A DNA stretch of 64,000 nucleotides, from contig NW_020825298.1 in NCBI RefSeq assembly GCF_003286085.1, forward strand, positions 4,340,001 through 4,404,000, written 5' to 3'. The DNA comes from Drosophila persimilis (lineage: Eukaryota > Arthropoda > Insecta > Diptera > Drosophilidae). Shown piece by piece: positions 24,635-39,600 of this stretch. Every line of letters begins with the position of its first letter. The stretch's first letter is position 1. The notes under the pieces are model-generated. The model was not told the DNA's origin. It did no database searches and was given only the letters and a program-made list of their open reading frames with translations. A program made the translations under genes and the position numbers.

Positions 24635-27600
24635 ATGGGTAAAATGGTGAACGAAGAAATGGCCACAGAGCCGGTGTATTTGGAGAAAGTGGAACTCTCA
24701 AAGTTCGGCGAATTCTGCCAGAGACGTGGAATCAATCCGAATCTGATTATGCTCAAGATCACACTCTTTGTGATGTATGGCGGTGAGTACCCATAACTTT
24801 AAAGCCCCCTTTTCCCAGAAGTTCATTATCATTAAAAACCCATTAGAAATTGCCTGCATAAGTCCGCATTCACCACATTGGCTTCTTTTCTGGCTCTGGT
24901 CTGGCATTGAAGGGAAAACGTGATGGGAAATCAAGTTGTTTGACTTGCAGAGCCTTTTATGAGCTTCTTAGTCGGCGCCAGATAAGGTTAATAGGGCCCC
25001 GCCATCACTCATAACTCATACGACATGTTGTCCGAGTTGGGTGGAGAGTGGGCCATGAGCGAGGGCTTTAACTGATTGCGCGGTGCAAATAATTCATTTT
25101 CTGTTTCCTATTTATATTTTGTTGTTGATTTTTTAAACAATTTTCATTCTAGAACTGGGATTCAAGGGTGGATTATAATTTACACACACACACACATCCC
25201 CATTCCTCAGGAATATCTAAGTATCTCAAACGATGCAACAGCTGTACAAAGTCCGAGACTGAGATTTAAGCTCTGGCAGTGAATCTGAATTCATTATCAC
25301 ACTACGAGTACTCTGTACCCTCCCTCTTTATAGTAGATATACTCTCTGGTCTCTGGTCTCTGGTCGGTCTCTGGTCTCTGGTCGGAAGTTATCAATTAGG
25401 TTGGAGGGAAAATATGTAACACATTTGTATAAATTCAGTTAGAGAAATGAATGCACATTGAGGAGATTTTTCCCAGCGTGTGGCAATTAGGCATTCAATC
25501 AACAAACCCATCGCTCTGTAACTCTCCCTCTTTCTCTTTCTCTTATACTCTGTTTTTTCCTTCTCTATCGCTCTTTTGTCTCCATTAGATTGTGTGTATT
25601 TTTGTATCTTTTGTAAATAAATCTAGCTTATGTGATTTAAGCTTAAGAAAGGTTTACTTTGCCTCTGTCTCTCGGTTATGGGGTCTCTGTGTCTGTCGCT
25701 TCTCGTTTCTCGTCTCGTCTGTCCATCAACTGACTGACCGTGCGCCATTTTTGTTTTCTCTGGCGGTCAATGACAAAAACATTTTGCCATTTTCCCCTTC
25801 GGTAGTGCTGCCCCCCTGCCACCTCTGCTGTTGTCTTGTGCCATTAAACCCAAATTGTCACTAAAATGAGTATTAATGCGTTTTTTATTTGACTCGAGAT
25901 TTGCCGAGGATTTTTCGGTTTGCTTCTCTTTTTTGGGCTTAACTTTTATTTACAAATGAAATTTTGTATAGTATATGATTTTAAGTTTTGGTCTAATAGA
26001 AATTATATATATTTTCCTTGAGGGAATGACATCATACGAGGGAAATGATACAAAGAGAGAGAGATTATATTTAGAATAATACTAAAGAAGTCATCAAAAC
26101 TTCGAGAAATAATATCTCAGTAATAGAAAACAATTAATTTTATTCAAATTGGTTCAGGGTTTTACACTTTACAGGCGTTTTTGATCATTTCTAATAAAAA
26201 ATGTACAATAGATGGGTGAAAGAATTCAATCGAAAATCTTTTCTCTGATAGATCAACCAGGAACATCAAATGATAAACTCCACAGGAAAACCAATTTCAT
26301 CTGTGAACGAGTACCAATCTATTAATTAGCTACAGAATGCAGAACCTATAAAAATGGTTATTTAATTCATTTAATTGGTTATGTAAAGGAATTCGAGAGA
26401 AAATGGTTTTAATTATAAATTATGGTATAATTTTGCTTTTTCAGTATATTTTACAAGGCTTAAAATGGTTTTTTAAATATTTTCCATGTCAATGAACATT
26501 TTTCTTTTGTTCTGTTTCCTCTGTCCATCAATTAAGTGATGGGAAATATGGCATACAAATTAAATATAATTGAAGTAGTGTCGGGGAAACATGTGATTGA
26601 AGCCTTTGTTATGCAGAAATGATCAAACCGAAGACTTAAATATCTGTTAAATTAATTTATTATACTATTATTATACTTCCCCAGAATAATTTTTGAATAG
26701 GTTTTTAGAATTTTTCGAATATTAAAGACATCCAAATCATCAAAAAATCAACGAGAAGTTGATTTCGTTTAAATGGTCGTGGAAACGCTTAAAAGTGTTT
26801 CATTTCAGATCTAGCTCGTTGTAATTATCATTATAAATATTCCAGAAAAAGTAAGAGTATTGCCCTGAAACGCTGTGAACAGATACAAAATTTCGCGTAA
26901 TATGAACATAAATAATTAACTTTAATTTGGCGCTGAAATATGTCTATTGTTTGTGATTGGTTTCCTTGTGTTGTCATTAAATCAGTGAAACAATTTTTTC
27001 CACATTTTTTTGTTTGCATATTCTTTTTTATGATATCCATGTGACTTTGTTTCTTGCACTTCCATTTTCCATTGTTTTTACTCAGAGCTTAACTTTGGTT
27101 TTTCCTTTATTTAGCATTATATTTCAATTAAGCTTTATAGTTCAATAGAACATAGGCCACCGAATGCCATTTTAGCTATTACCCCCGCCAAAAACTTTGT
27201 GCATAGTTAAAAATATACAAAAAATATGCGCGTTATGAATGCGAAAAATGATAAATGGAATACTGAATAATTATTATTAAAGTGGAAGGAAAGAACAGAA
27301 CAGACAGAAATAAAGGGAATTTAAATGCACACAGCTGTGAGGAGGGGTAGGGTGTCGGGGTTTATGGCGACATTAATTACGAATGACAACGTGGCAGGAA
27401 CAGATCCAACCGAATCGAACGGAATCAGTATGGCAACCTATACAGAGAATGAGAGGGAAAACAGGCACAGAACATCCACGAATGGCCGCCAAACCAAACA
27501 ACCCTGACATGCTTGCGTTTCCGTTTCCGTTACAAAGAGAAAGACAGACAAAGAGAGAGAGACAGAGAGGAAAAACGAACAATTAATTGTTATTGCATTG

Positions 27601-30600
27601 AGCAAATACAAAAAAAGTACGCACACAAACAAAAAGACAGACATAAAGACAGAAGCCGAGCATATTATTGTTAATTATCTGAGGCGATGCAAGGCTGTAA
27701 AAACCAATTCGAGCCGCCATTTTCACTCCGACTCTCTGGAGGGGGAAAAGCCAGAGAAGTGAAAAGAAGAGAAAGAGGGACAAGAGAAGAAGGAAAGCCA
27801 AAATTCAGTATGATGAATATCAGATACCTCGTATACCCCGCATGAAAAGCTTTTTTTCTAAACAGATACAGTAGACGGAAATCTCTTGATCTATAATCTC
27901 AGGTACTTAAGGAAAAGAAAGTATGGGAATTTTCTACTTTTTCTACCTAAAATATCCTTCCTTCCTTCCTATCCTTCAAATGATCCTACGTAAATAATAT
28001 CTAAAGCTCTTCCCTTTCCCTATTTCTGGCCCCCGCACTAATAAAACATATCCTTAAACTGCATGAGTACAGGGTATGCAAAGAAAGAGACTCAGGCGAG
28101 TGTTAACTGCACTTTAACAAACGAATTTCATTCACGGCACGCACTTTCCCCTCCACTCCACTCGCACACAGACACACACTCACACCATTTTACGTGGCCC
28201 GATGGCCGGATGGGGAGATCCTTGGCATGTTTGCATTTAAATTGGTCAAGGCTGAGGATGGCCAGATGGAACAGGAGGCGTGTACTATAGGGAGGAGCAG
28301 CATGGAACCAGGAGGCTGTCCTGTTCCATTTCGCCCAATTTGTTGCCATTATTTCACTCCATTTTTGGTCGCAGCCACGTGACGCTCTCTCTGTGCGTTA
28401 ATGTTCATAAATTATTGAAATGCAAGAAGATTATCTGCTGTCCGTTTTCGGTTTCCACTCCGGGGACCGTGTTCGTGTTGGTCAGGCGTGACCATTTTCA
28501 CGGATTTTAAAGGTGTTTGATGAGGTTTTTGGAGGGGAATTATATGAGAAATTACACAGGCAAATACTTTAAGTGTAACTGAGTCGATGATCCGGGGAGT
28601 TTCGTATACCAAAATGAGTAGGAAATATATGTGAAACGCTTTTAGAGCTGTATATTTAATATCAATGGACAGATACTTTTTTAATCCATCCATTTATCTG
28701 ACTATTCAATTGTTCATTCTTCTATGCATTCACCATTCCATCACTTAATATTCAAAGTCTGGGATAATGAATAAAATTCCATTTCCATTTAATTAACTTC
28801 CTTTAAATGATTGCGAACACTTCTTACAAATTCCAATCATTTTCTTTGAATGATGAGCCATACTCTTTTTGCCATTCAATTTTCTGTATATAATTAAGTT
28901 TCCTCACCCTTTCTCAAGATTAATTTACAATATAATGTACCATTCTTTCTGGTTTCGATCCCACAGCCACCTCCTCGTTGCTGCCGTACCTGACAATACA
29001 CATGCAATCGATTGGACTGACGGTGGAGGAGATTGCAATTATCTACCTGGCGCTGCCCTTCACCACCTTTCTTAGCCCGCCCATTACAGGTGAGTGAGTG
29101 CAATGCCAACTCGAGGCAGAGAGAGTGTCAAGGGTAAATGTTTTAATGCATCTTAATTAGCGTCATGCTGCGTATATTTTAATTAAAACTTTCCCTTTGT
29201 CTGACTACTTGCTGGGGCATGAAAACGAAAGCGCAAACACACAAAATCAAACAAAATACATTTTCAGCATGCATGACTGCGATATTTTTCAACGATTTAA
29301 AACTATTTAGTGTTAAATAAACATAAGTTTATTAATTAATAAGGCTAGCTGTCGAAAAAAAGGTGCAGTAGAAAACATGCAAATAAAGCCAGTGTTCAAT
29401 TCAGTGCACCTATATTTGTAAATACATACTCAGATTTTTTTTAAATTTTGGTCCCGCCTAAAGACTCTGCTTGCTGCGTTATAACGTGTTATTGATTGAT
29501 TGACTGGTTTTCTTAATCTTTTTCGAAATTAAAATCAACATTAAAATTTTGTAGAAATATAATAAATACAATAAATATAAAAATAATATAGATATATATC
29601 CCACTCCACTACGGGACCAACGACACCCTTTTGTTCCAATAATTACTAATTTCCAAGCAAAATTAAAGTTTTTTCGGGCTTGTATTAAATGATGTATTAA
29701 AGATGTATTAAAGATATACTATAGACTGATTACAAAAATCATATATTTATCAATATATCGAAGACTGGATATCGTTGCCATAGATGGATGATGGATCTGC
29801 GGTGGATGAAGCAGTTTTTATAAATCTCGCCTCCGTTTTTTCGATTCAATAAATTTTTTTTAATTTTAAATAAAAATTCTAATTTATACAATATGTCGTC
29901 CGCCAGCAAATATTTTTGAAAAATCATGTTCAACCCCCAACAGAACTGAATATCAGAGCGGATTAATTTTTGTTTTTTCCTTTGTGACACTTGTGTGACA
30001 GTTCTGTCCGTAGCCTACTTTTTTGGGGTTCGGCCTGTTTTCTGGACGAATGCGAATAATTTAATTCACTTGCAGTTTAAATGACAATTAAGCAAAGTTC
30101 TTTTTTACTCTTCTGTGGAGCACTGGTCTCTCGCTGTCTGGCTGTATGTGAAGTGCCCCCATCATGCGGTTGGGTACCGCTTTTATTTCCTCTTTGAATA
30201 TGTATACGAATATATATTTTTTTATTCATTCTTATTATTTGCTTTTGCATTTTTAAAATGCATTTGCGGTATGGTATGTCGGCGACAGTGAAGTGAAGGT
30301 TTTTTAAACATTTTATGGGGACACTCGTTGCAGATAAATGTTGAGAGATATATATACACGCAAAAGCAAAGGCGGGTAGAGTCGATTGGGTGGTGCAGAA
30401 AAGTGCATAAAGCTGGTCAAATTGTCGGACATAAAAGCTGGCAAAAATGTAAGTGAAAATGCACTCATAAAGTTGGTTTATTAACATTTCGATCATTTAA
30501 GGCGAGTTATAAACATGGTTGATGTGGCTATATAATGACATTGAAAACTTCAAGTGGAAGAGCGTTAAAAATTTAGAGAATTTACATATTTTCGATATAT

Positions 30601-33600
30601 ATTTTTTAATTTGAAATACAAGCCAAGATTTAACATGTAATCCTTTAATTCATTTCAAATTGAAGCCCTAATTTAAGGCTCAACTATCGCTTGGTTTTCT
30701 ACAAATGAAAAACTGAGATTTAATCCGCCACAAAACGACCAAAAATGGTTGCACCTTAATCCGTCCTTAATCTCCAGCTTGTGCTGCATTTAAGCTGTGA
30801 ATGCAACCAATCAATGCTGCCAACCAAACGGCTGAATACTTTTTTTGAGCCACAGATATATACAGACACATACACTATACACTGAGATACATTCACACAG
30901 CTATGCTCAAACAAAGTTACAGCTGCAGAACATTTTGGTTGAGAAAACATGGCTTACACACATTTTCCTTTACGCTCTTTTCACTGCAGGTTTTCTCGTT
31001 GACAAATTTGGCAAATACAAGCCCGTTGTGGTGATGAGTCTGCTGCTGAATGCTATTTTCCATCACTCGCTGCTGTTCATTCCACAGCAGGAGATACCTG
31101 GCGTTGTGCCATCGGCATTCGTCTTAAGGCATCCAGATAGCGGTGACATTGAGGTAAGTTTTTCCCTACATATCCCGCTCGAATTGATATAAGATTTTAG
31201 TTGAAAATTGTCGATAAAGTCGATTAATGCAAATAAATCGATTGATAAATTCAGACCCTATAAATGTATACCTAAAAAAATCGGTGGAAGTAGATAATTA
31301 ATAGTTCTTGAATTCCCATGAAATTTCGTAAATACTTGCTGCTTAAATCAATCTCCACAACTGACTTTGTCACAATTAAGTTGTGTGTTTCTCGCAGCTC
31401 TTAAGCCTCTTGAGGTCGTGATCTGCTAAAGGGCTGCGGCTGTGGTTAAGGGGCATGGGCCGAATACCTTTTGGGGCTTGTTTAGTTAAGAGCTAAAAAT
31501 GATGTGGGCTGCGGTTGCAGCCAGCTCTGCAGTGCCGTTCCTCCCTCTCGTCTCCTCTCTCTTTTGTGGCCGTAATATTTAGTATTCCCTTGTGTCTTGA
31601 GAAGGGAAAGTTCCGGGCTGCATTATTCCCTTTTCCATGCCAAAGCAGCTGTTGCTCGTTGTACTTGGTGTATAGTTTTAATGCGCTTACTTGATGGTTA
31701 CCACTCATTTCCCAGTCTTTAAAGGGAGCTCCTTCTCATTACTGTTCTCATCAGACTCCTGCTATTGAGAGTCTTAACCAGTCTCGTGCTAAAGTTAATT
31801 CGTTGAATGCAGGACCTTGATTAGTTGAGACTGTTAGAAGGGGTAGAAGTTACTTAAGTTGTTTGGTTATAGACTGTTGATGAATGATATATGCTTGAAT
31901 ATACGATTGTGTTTTTGGCAAGCTTCATTAAAAAGTTATTTGGTGTCATTTGGTGTTAACTTTGTGGGAAGTGAAGAAGTTAAGGGTCTCCACAGAGGAC
32001 TTACAGACTTCTCATGCGTCTGAGATGGGGGATTCTTAGAAACTGCTTTGGTAAAACTTCAGTTTCTTCCACTTTTTGAAGTTCTTAGTGTTCCCTGCAT
32101 CCACAAACCAAACGGTGGGGTAAAAAGTAAGGAAACACTATTGTTCTGACCACAAAATATAAACATCTTTAATTCTTTAAGATATTCTTCACATAAATCG
32201 ATTCCCTAGAGAGCAGAGACATATTATTTAAATGAATTTCATGGATTGCTGCAAATTTCGTGGGGAAACGATTGCTCTGGCAGACAATTTCAATTGCAAT
32301 TCTAAGAAGCATGTTGCCAAAACCCTTGCCACCGTCTTCGCCACTCTTTGAAGCTTCTGAAGCCCCTATGGCGAGCTCATCTGCCCCACTCTTCTCTCAC
32401 CTCTTACAACGGGTCTCACTTCAGTCACGGCATGTCTCTATTTGAAGCCAAAGGGAACTGAGAAAAGAGGAGCAGAGTAAACTACATAAAAGCCGGCATT
32501 TATTTGAGGCAGTGCGGCGGCAGCATTATGCTGCCACATGCAACACACGCACACCAATGCTTTACGCACGTACAAACACTCCACCGACCGAGTGTCTGTG
32601 TGTTTGTGTGCGTATATATTTTGTGTATCTAATGCGTGGCACGGATGCCGCCGCGTAGTCGCGACTCTACGATGGGAGATACTCGGCGCAGAGAGGATGC
32701 AGCAACTTTCTGTAGATTTCTGTTCTCCCAGCATCGAGCCACATCCAGGCACACACACAAATGCACACAGAACACGCGGAGAGTGCGAGATACGAATATT
32801 ACGTATACGCCTGTTGTACAAGTCGTTGCATCTGTGAGTGTTTTGAGTGGGTGTTCTGTGTGTGTGTGAATGTGAATGGGAGTGTTTGTGTCACCCCGTG
32901 AGTGCAGCATCCAACCAAACGCAATCCGTTTGCCATTTTTTTGTGTTCACTCTGCCATGGGTCGGGGTCGGGACTCTGGCTTCTATCTGCATTTGTGCAT
33001 AAATTTGTGTCATGTAAAATCATCGAAATAAAGCAAATAACTGTCACACACCAAAGGGGAGTGTTCGGGAGGGCTCTGTGGTGTTCTGTAAGAAATTTGT
33101 TGTACAAGTATTTCTTGGGATTTCTCTGAGCGTTTTCTTTTTATTGATGTACACAAACACAAACACACATATGAGCAGTATTCCTATATATTTTTTATGC
33201 TTATGATCATATCAATGCAAACGATTCCGAGTCGGGTTGGCTGTTATTGCGGTCGGATGCGGCGTCCTCAGTGTCCTTGGTGTCCCTTGAGTTGGTCATA
33301 TGTGGCATAACAAATGTCGAGCACTGTATTCTCATTGATATGGTCGACGCTTTATGCTTAGCAGGGGATTTTACTCCATGAAATATGCAGCCAGAGGCGA
33401 AGGTGTTGAACCACATCTATGGATACTCGTAGAGTGAAATTTAAGCCAAAAATAAAAGGAATGATATATACGACTAAATGATACCCGTTAAAATGCAATC
33501 AAAATTCCATAGAGAATCTTCCATTTCCTGTAATAGCTATGCGATTGAGATACATTTTGGAAAGATGGTTATGATGGGTAATCCTGCACAGAAAATACCC

Positions 33601-36600
33601 ATCTATGCTTTATGGATTCACTACTTTCTTTCACTTGCACACCTCTACCAGAATGTTCCACTTTTACAGGCTATAAAATGTATGTAGAAGTGCCTTCTCA
33701 GTAATGCTCTCCACTGATCCACAGCCGTAGTGTGTCTCTTGAAATTGCATTCTTTATGACAGTCACACCTTTTGGCAATCGGCTCTTGAGCAACGCCAGC
33801 AAATTGCAGAAGCTGCAGCTCACAGAGAGTTTTACATAAATCGAATTATGGAGAGAGAGAGAGATGGGACGGGACAGGCCAGACAGGACAGATATCTGCA
33901 TGGGATGGATATTATGCTAAAACGAAGGCAGAAGGGCACTTCGGGCTAAACAAATTCAAATGGAAAATGGAAAATGACAGAAGCAGGAGCCAACAGCAGC
34001 AGCAGCAGCAGTAGAACCAGAAGCCAGCAAGTAACACGGAACCGAGGCGGCTCTTGACAGCTAACAAGCAAACGGAACGCATTAGAAACAGCTCACCAGA
34101 ACCAGAACCAGAACCAACTACAAGATACGTAGATACGTACATATCGTATATATGTATCTTGAAGAGGGCGGAGAAACTGTGGGATAGTTCGAGAGTTCTA
34201 CAAGAATGCCAAAAAATCCACTTAAATGCGAGTGCACATCAGGTTTACATTGGGCGTGGGTGGGGAGGATAAGTCCTCTCTGTACACGAGTATCCAAGAG
34301 TGTCTTTCTGTCTGTACCTGGGAGTGTGTATGCGAGTGTCTATGGGAATAGGTATCTGTATCTGTATCTGTGAATGTCTAAGGGTCCCTCTGTATTTGTA
34401 TGGGTTTCCCTGGGTCTATGCTTCTGCCTGAGAAGCATCTATGAGATTGTATGGTATCTGTGTGTTTGTATATCACGTACATTTATCTTTGTGTCGTTTT
34501 GCCCAGCACTTAAGCCACACTAAAACACCAACACCACTACGCACTCCACTCTCCCTCACACGCACACACACACACACAGACAAACACGTACATTAAAATC
34601 TTTCTTCTGAGCAGAGCATTCGAGCCATTCCCGTTAGCGCCATAATGAAACGCAATGGAACTGTTATTGAGGGAGATTGGTAGGGGCAGTGGTAGTGGCG
34701 GCCTGGCTGAGAGGCGTGGTTCCTGGTCTCTGGCCCTTGGCCAAAAAAGCCGGGGGCCCCAGCACTTGCTTCATTTCATGAAAGTATCTCTAGGATACGC
34801 ACACACGCAATGGTCCACTCCACTACGAACATTCCGCATTTGGTACCCGGCACTTGGCACGGGCGTATATTGAATTTGTATTTATGATCTGCCCATAAAA
34901 TACAATAACACCATTAAAATAGCTGCAACCAATGCGCCAGTTGTGCTGAAGAGAGATCTAGACGCATCTGGAATGCTCTAAAGGAAAGTTGAAGGAGGGA
35001 AGAGATTGTTTTGGCGATTATTGTAAAGATGTAGATTTTAGGAAGTATGGAAAGTATCTGGAATATACAAATGTTATATTAACCAAAAACTATTTGAAAT
35101 AACAGAAATTTTAATCAGAAATGTATAATAAGGAAATAGTTTTGATATTTGTATGAATATTTCCGTTGAGAAAGATAGGTATTTAGGTACAATGTCCTTT
35201 GTATTAAGGAAAGATTTGTATAATAATAATACAGCTGAAATCAGAGTTATTTTAGCTGTCGATTATTTTGAAGCAAATCTAAAAAAGTAGTGCTCATACT
35301 TCCACAAGAAATAACTATTATATATTTCAATATATGATTCTGAAATTATTCCCAAAATATTCAAGAATTTATCCACAATCAGGCGCCTTAGTAGGCTATT
35401 ATTTTGTTTTTCAATCACAGTAAGTGTCAGTAAATTTCGTATTTTCCTGGCAATATAATCCGCCAAGTGTGAGTACCTTTTCTATGCCCTTTCCTCGTTA
35501 CCCATTACACATTTGGCCCACACCCACACCCACTACCCCGAATAGCATCCTTTAGCCCATCCTTTAACAGCCTGAAAACGCATCTTATGGCTACATTTGT
35601 GTTCATTCCGCACGTTCGGATGGACGTATACGTATACGTCTCCATCGCACAGCTCCGGCTCTGAACTACTCCTTGGCCGTCTGCCGTGTACAGTGTACGG
35701 TGTATGCCATGTCTCATGTCCAGGTCCTGTTGCTTGCGGTTTACTATTTTATGCCATTATAGCCCAGAGTTTGGTTTGCCGGTCGGCATAAATTTATTTG
35801 GTATCGAGAGGAGCAGCGAACGTCGAGTGGCGGCGTTGGCATCGGTGACGGCGACGGCGACGGCAAACGGAAATTACCATTTTATTATTGCAGGCACTGG
35901 TGCTGGGCTCGGTCATGGTCGATGCCCAACCCAACCCCAACTCTTGGGACCGCACTGGATGAGCCTTATTGAATTCGCATTAAAATTGGTAATGGATATA
36001 TGCAGATACACGAACACAGCCTGCTGCTGCTGCAGATGCAGATACATAAAGAGCGAGTGGGCTGCCAATATGTATGTATATTTATTTGTGCCAGTGTTTG
36101 TATTACAATATTATAGCAGAGGGCTTAAGTTCATGTTTGGGGGCTTATGATAGGTTAAGTGCCAGTTTTGGTCTGGATTTTGGTGTCTGATTGAAGGGCG
36201 ACTGAGTGGGCGTGTGATTTCGTGTGATTGGGGTATAATGCTGGGTTTAATTGTTGGGAATAATAGTCATATTATTATCGTCCGAGGACGACCCAGTATT
36301 ACGACTATCACCACGAGCCGGAAAATCGTCTTCATCGTCTGTTATATCTTCCACGGTATATTGATTGGCTTCTTGTTTAGCTTTCTTATCAGGGTCTTCG
36401 TAGTCGATGAGCTCCCCAGCGACAAAGAAGAATTCGTCCAGCGTCTGGGTCCATATTTGCATATGCTTCTCAATGTTTTCGTTTTTGAGAATAGCTTCAG
36501 CTTTGATCAGTTCCGTCAGCTCTTGGCCCGACCACTTGGCGTAACTTCCCTTGGGACCAAAGTCATCGGACATATTTGACACATCGTAGACCACGTCCCG

Positions 36601-39600
36601 CAAAGCGACCAGGTATCGGCGACCCTTGTTGGTGCAATTGAATTCTTCAAGCAGCTTCTTAGTCAGAACGAGTCCACTCAACGGTTCCATCTGTATGGTG
36701 TGGCCCGCATCCCTGTAGTCCTGCTCGTCGTAGGTGTCCCTATTGGTGCGCGTCTGCTTGAAGACCAAATACGCCAGCACCACAGCAGCGGCTATGATGG
36801 TGTACACCGAGGTTGCTGCCTCACGGAACTGCTCGCTCCACAACTTATCTAACACAGACGACATTTTTTTCGTTTTACAGCAACTATTTTCCTTTCGGAA
36901 AAACTACCAGAATGTTTTATTGTTGAGTTTTGTTTAGACTGACGATTTCCCAGCACTGCCTTGTAACCGATGGAAATACTTTTGTGAAGATCGAAAAACA
37001 GCCTACTAAGCAATAGTTTTTTCTTGTTTTGTATGCCCCCCGAAAGTGTGTTTTGGTGTAGGGTTGTAGACTACTATTCTATCGGCTCTGTAATTTTTTC
37101 CTGCTAATATAATGTAACTCTGTTTTGCATAATTTGTATACCTAATTAAGTGGAAAATTTATAAAGAAATATACATATAAAACAAGAGGTGTACAGTCAG
37201 CTAATTTTGTTTGCAATCAATTATGTTAAAAATTCATATCGTTTATGAAAGCAAGAATGAAAGTAAGCGAAGAAAAAACAAACAGTAAGGTATTAAAAAT
37301 GCGATAAAATGAAAACTTTTAGATGGATCTTGTGCGAGGCAAAAATTAAATTGTAGGCCTGAAAAAGCAGAAGAAGAATTTGCAAAAAAATCTATCTAAT
37401 CGAAAAATCTATTTGCAAAAACTCGAATCCGCGATTTGGTAAATTGGCAGAGTTTCATTATTTGTAATTAATAAATAATTGAAAGAGTATTGTATGAACT
37501 TTAATTGGATGTTTCATTCGTGTCGATGCAATGGTTATTTGTGAAGATATATTGAGCCAATCTTTAAGTTTCGTTTCTTTTTCTATGGTATGGTCCCATT
37601 TTTAAATCTTAGTTATTTAGTGGCTTTAATTTCCGACAATAAAAGCTACTAAAGGTACACAGTGAAAACCAATAGTTTCAGTTCCAAGTCCGGACTCTGT
37701 CTCTGAATTCAGTTTTGGTCCCAGATATATGTTAAATTATATTAAACTATGTGTAAATTTCACAGTGGAGTTAAGTGCAGTTAATTAAATCTATTATAGT
37801 GCCGACAAATTCCAAGAACACTCACAACTATAAACAAGCATTTAGCCTTTCGTACCACATATCTATTATCTCCAATACATTCCTTTGTTTTTTGTTCTTT
37901 CATTTCAACCATCAGGTATGGTGGTCTCCCTGTCCAAGCAGAGAATGTCCGGAGGAGCCTGAGCTGGAATTGGCCGTGCATCAATGCGTTGACTATTGTT
38001 TGATGCAGGAGCAAGTTAATCCCCAGCTTTATACGAGTACGCCGGCGTATAATGTTTATCCAACAACAAAAACAACAAAAGCAGCAGCTAGGACATCAAC
38101 CTCCACAGAGAGGATTACAACAACAACAAATGCCATGAGCACGACCAGCACGGGGTATGCCACAATGGAGTCAGAGACAGAGTCGGTCGCAACATCATCG
38201 TCCACAAGCACATCAACAACTACCACCACTACATCGCCGGCATCATCATTACCAGCATTATTCGCAACGCAAACGAGAAGCAGATACCAAGAAGTACTTA
38301 ATATGTCATCGACCATGTTCCCGCCACTGGAGAATGCATCAGCCATGTCGTTGGTGGTGCAGCCAGGACCAGAAAAGGACCAGGAGGAGCAGCAGCCATC
38401 GTCAGCTGAATTGTCAGCCATGTCCATGCAGGGATTGAATTGTAAGTGACAAGATGAACCCTTCTTTGAATCTCCCCTCTCCTCTCCGACTGACCACAGG
38501 CATTATTATCATCGTAACTTGGTTCTGCTGGGTACTCCGTTGTTCTTCCTTTCAGTTAGCCTCTCCTCCTACTTCTCCAACCATTCATCGAAGCTCGTGT
38601 CCATGTCCATGTCCGTGTCCGTGTCCATGTCCGTGTCCATGTCCATGTCTATGTCCGTATCCTTGTTCATGCCACTATCCGTGTGTGTGTTTTACTTTTA
38701 TTAGTTTGTTTTTCCCATCTTCTGTGCAATGGAAGCAGGAGGAGAGCACAAGTAGAACCAGGAATTGTGGATGGGTAGAAACTTGCACCATAAAAGCCAA
38801 AGACCGAGTCGACTCTCAATGAAAACTACGAGTAAAAAAAATATATAAGTATAATTCAACCTGTCCCACTCTGTTTGTGGATCGTGGGAGTGCAATGTGG
38901 TGCGGTGGTTGGGTCGGTTGGGTGGTTGGGTGGCTAGGTGATTGTCATTAAAGCCTGACGTTTTGTGTGGAGCCAAAGTTCACGGTGGCAAAACTTTTCT
39001 CCAATTCTGTAGAAAAAAACTTCACAAAAGGCGTTTTTATTTCATATTATTAAAAGTGTGTGACAATGGGAATGGTAGATGGCTAATGGAGGGGTAAAAA
39101 TGCACACGAAAAAATCCAGTATGAGAGCTGATGTTAGCTTTTGTTGTATAAGAAAGAGATTTCTATTATTTTTGGAATATTATTTTTGGATAAAAGTTCT
39201 TTGTAAAAGAATGAAGAAAGGAATTCTTAAAAAATGAATAAGATCTATTCTTCTATTGATGATTGGATTTTACCAAAGACTATACTATTACCAAGATGTT
39301 GTATGGGGAAGCATAAAGCCCTACATGCCGAGGTTTTCACCAAAGTCTGGGTATATTGTTGTTGGATTTAGGGATCGACTTAGAGCCTCAGGTACTGACG
39401 ACCAGATGAAGCCGTGTAGGCAGCTGGGCTGTCAGAGACAAAGGATAGTCCAAAAGCCCAAGAGACAATTGCATTGTCAGCATCAAACGAAAATTGAAAT
39501 GGAAGTTATTCCTGATTGAAGACTCCTCTAAATCCATACATGTGTAGTACCTCGAAAACCTCCTAAATGTCTCCCATTATTTCAGTTTGTGTGCATTAGA

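Noticed and set aside
38454..38822. 122-codon frame with a CPCPCP repeat
   Set aside because: The frame is kept open by the GTCCRT hexamer minisatellite; the Cys-Pro repeat is a translation artefact.
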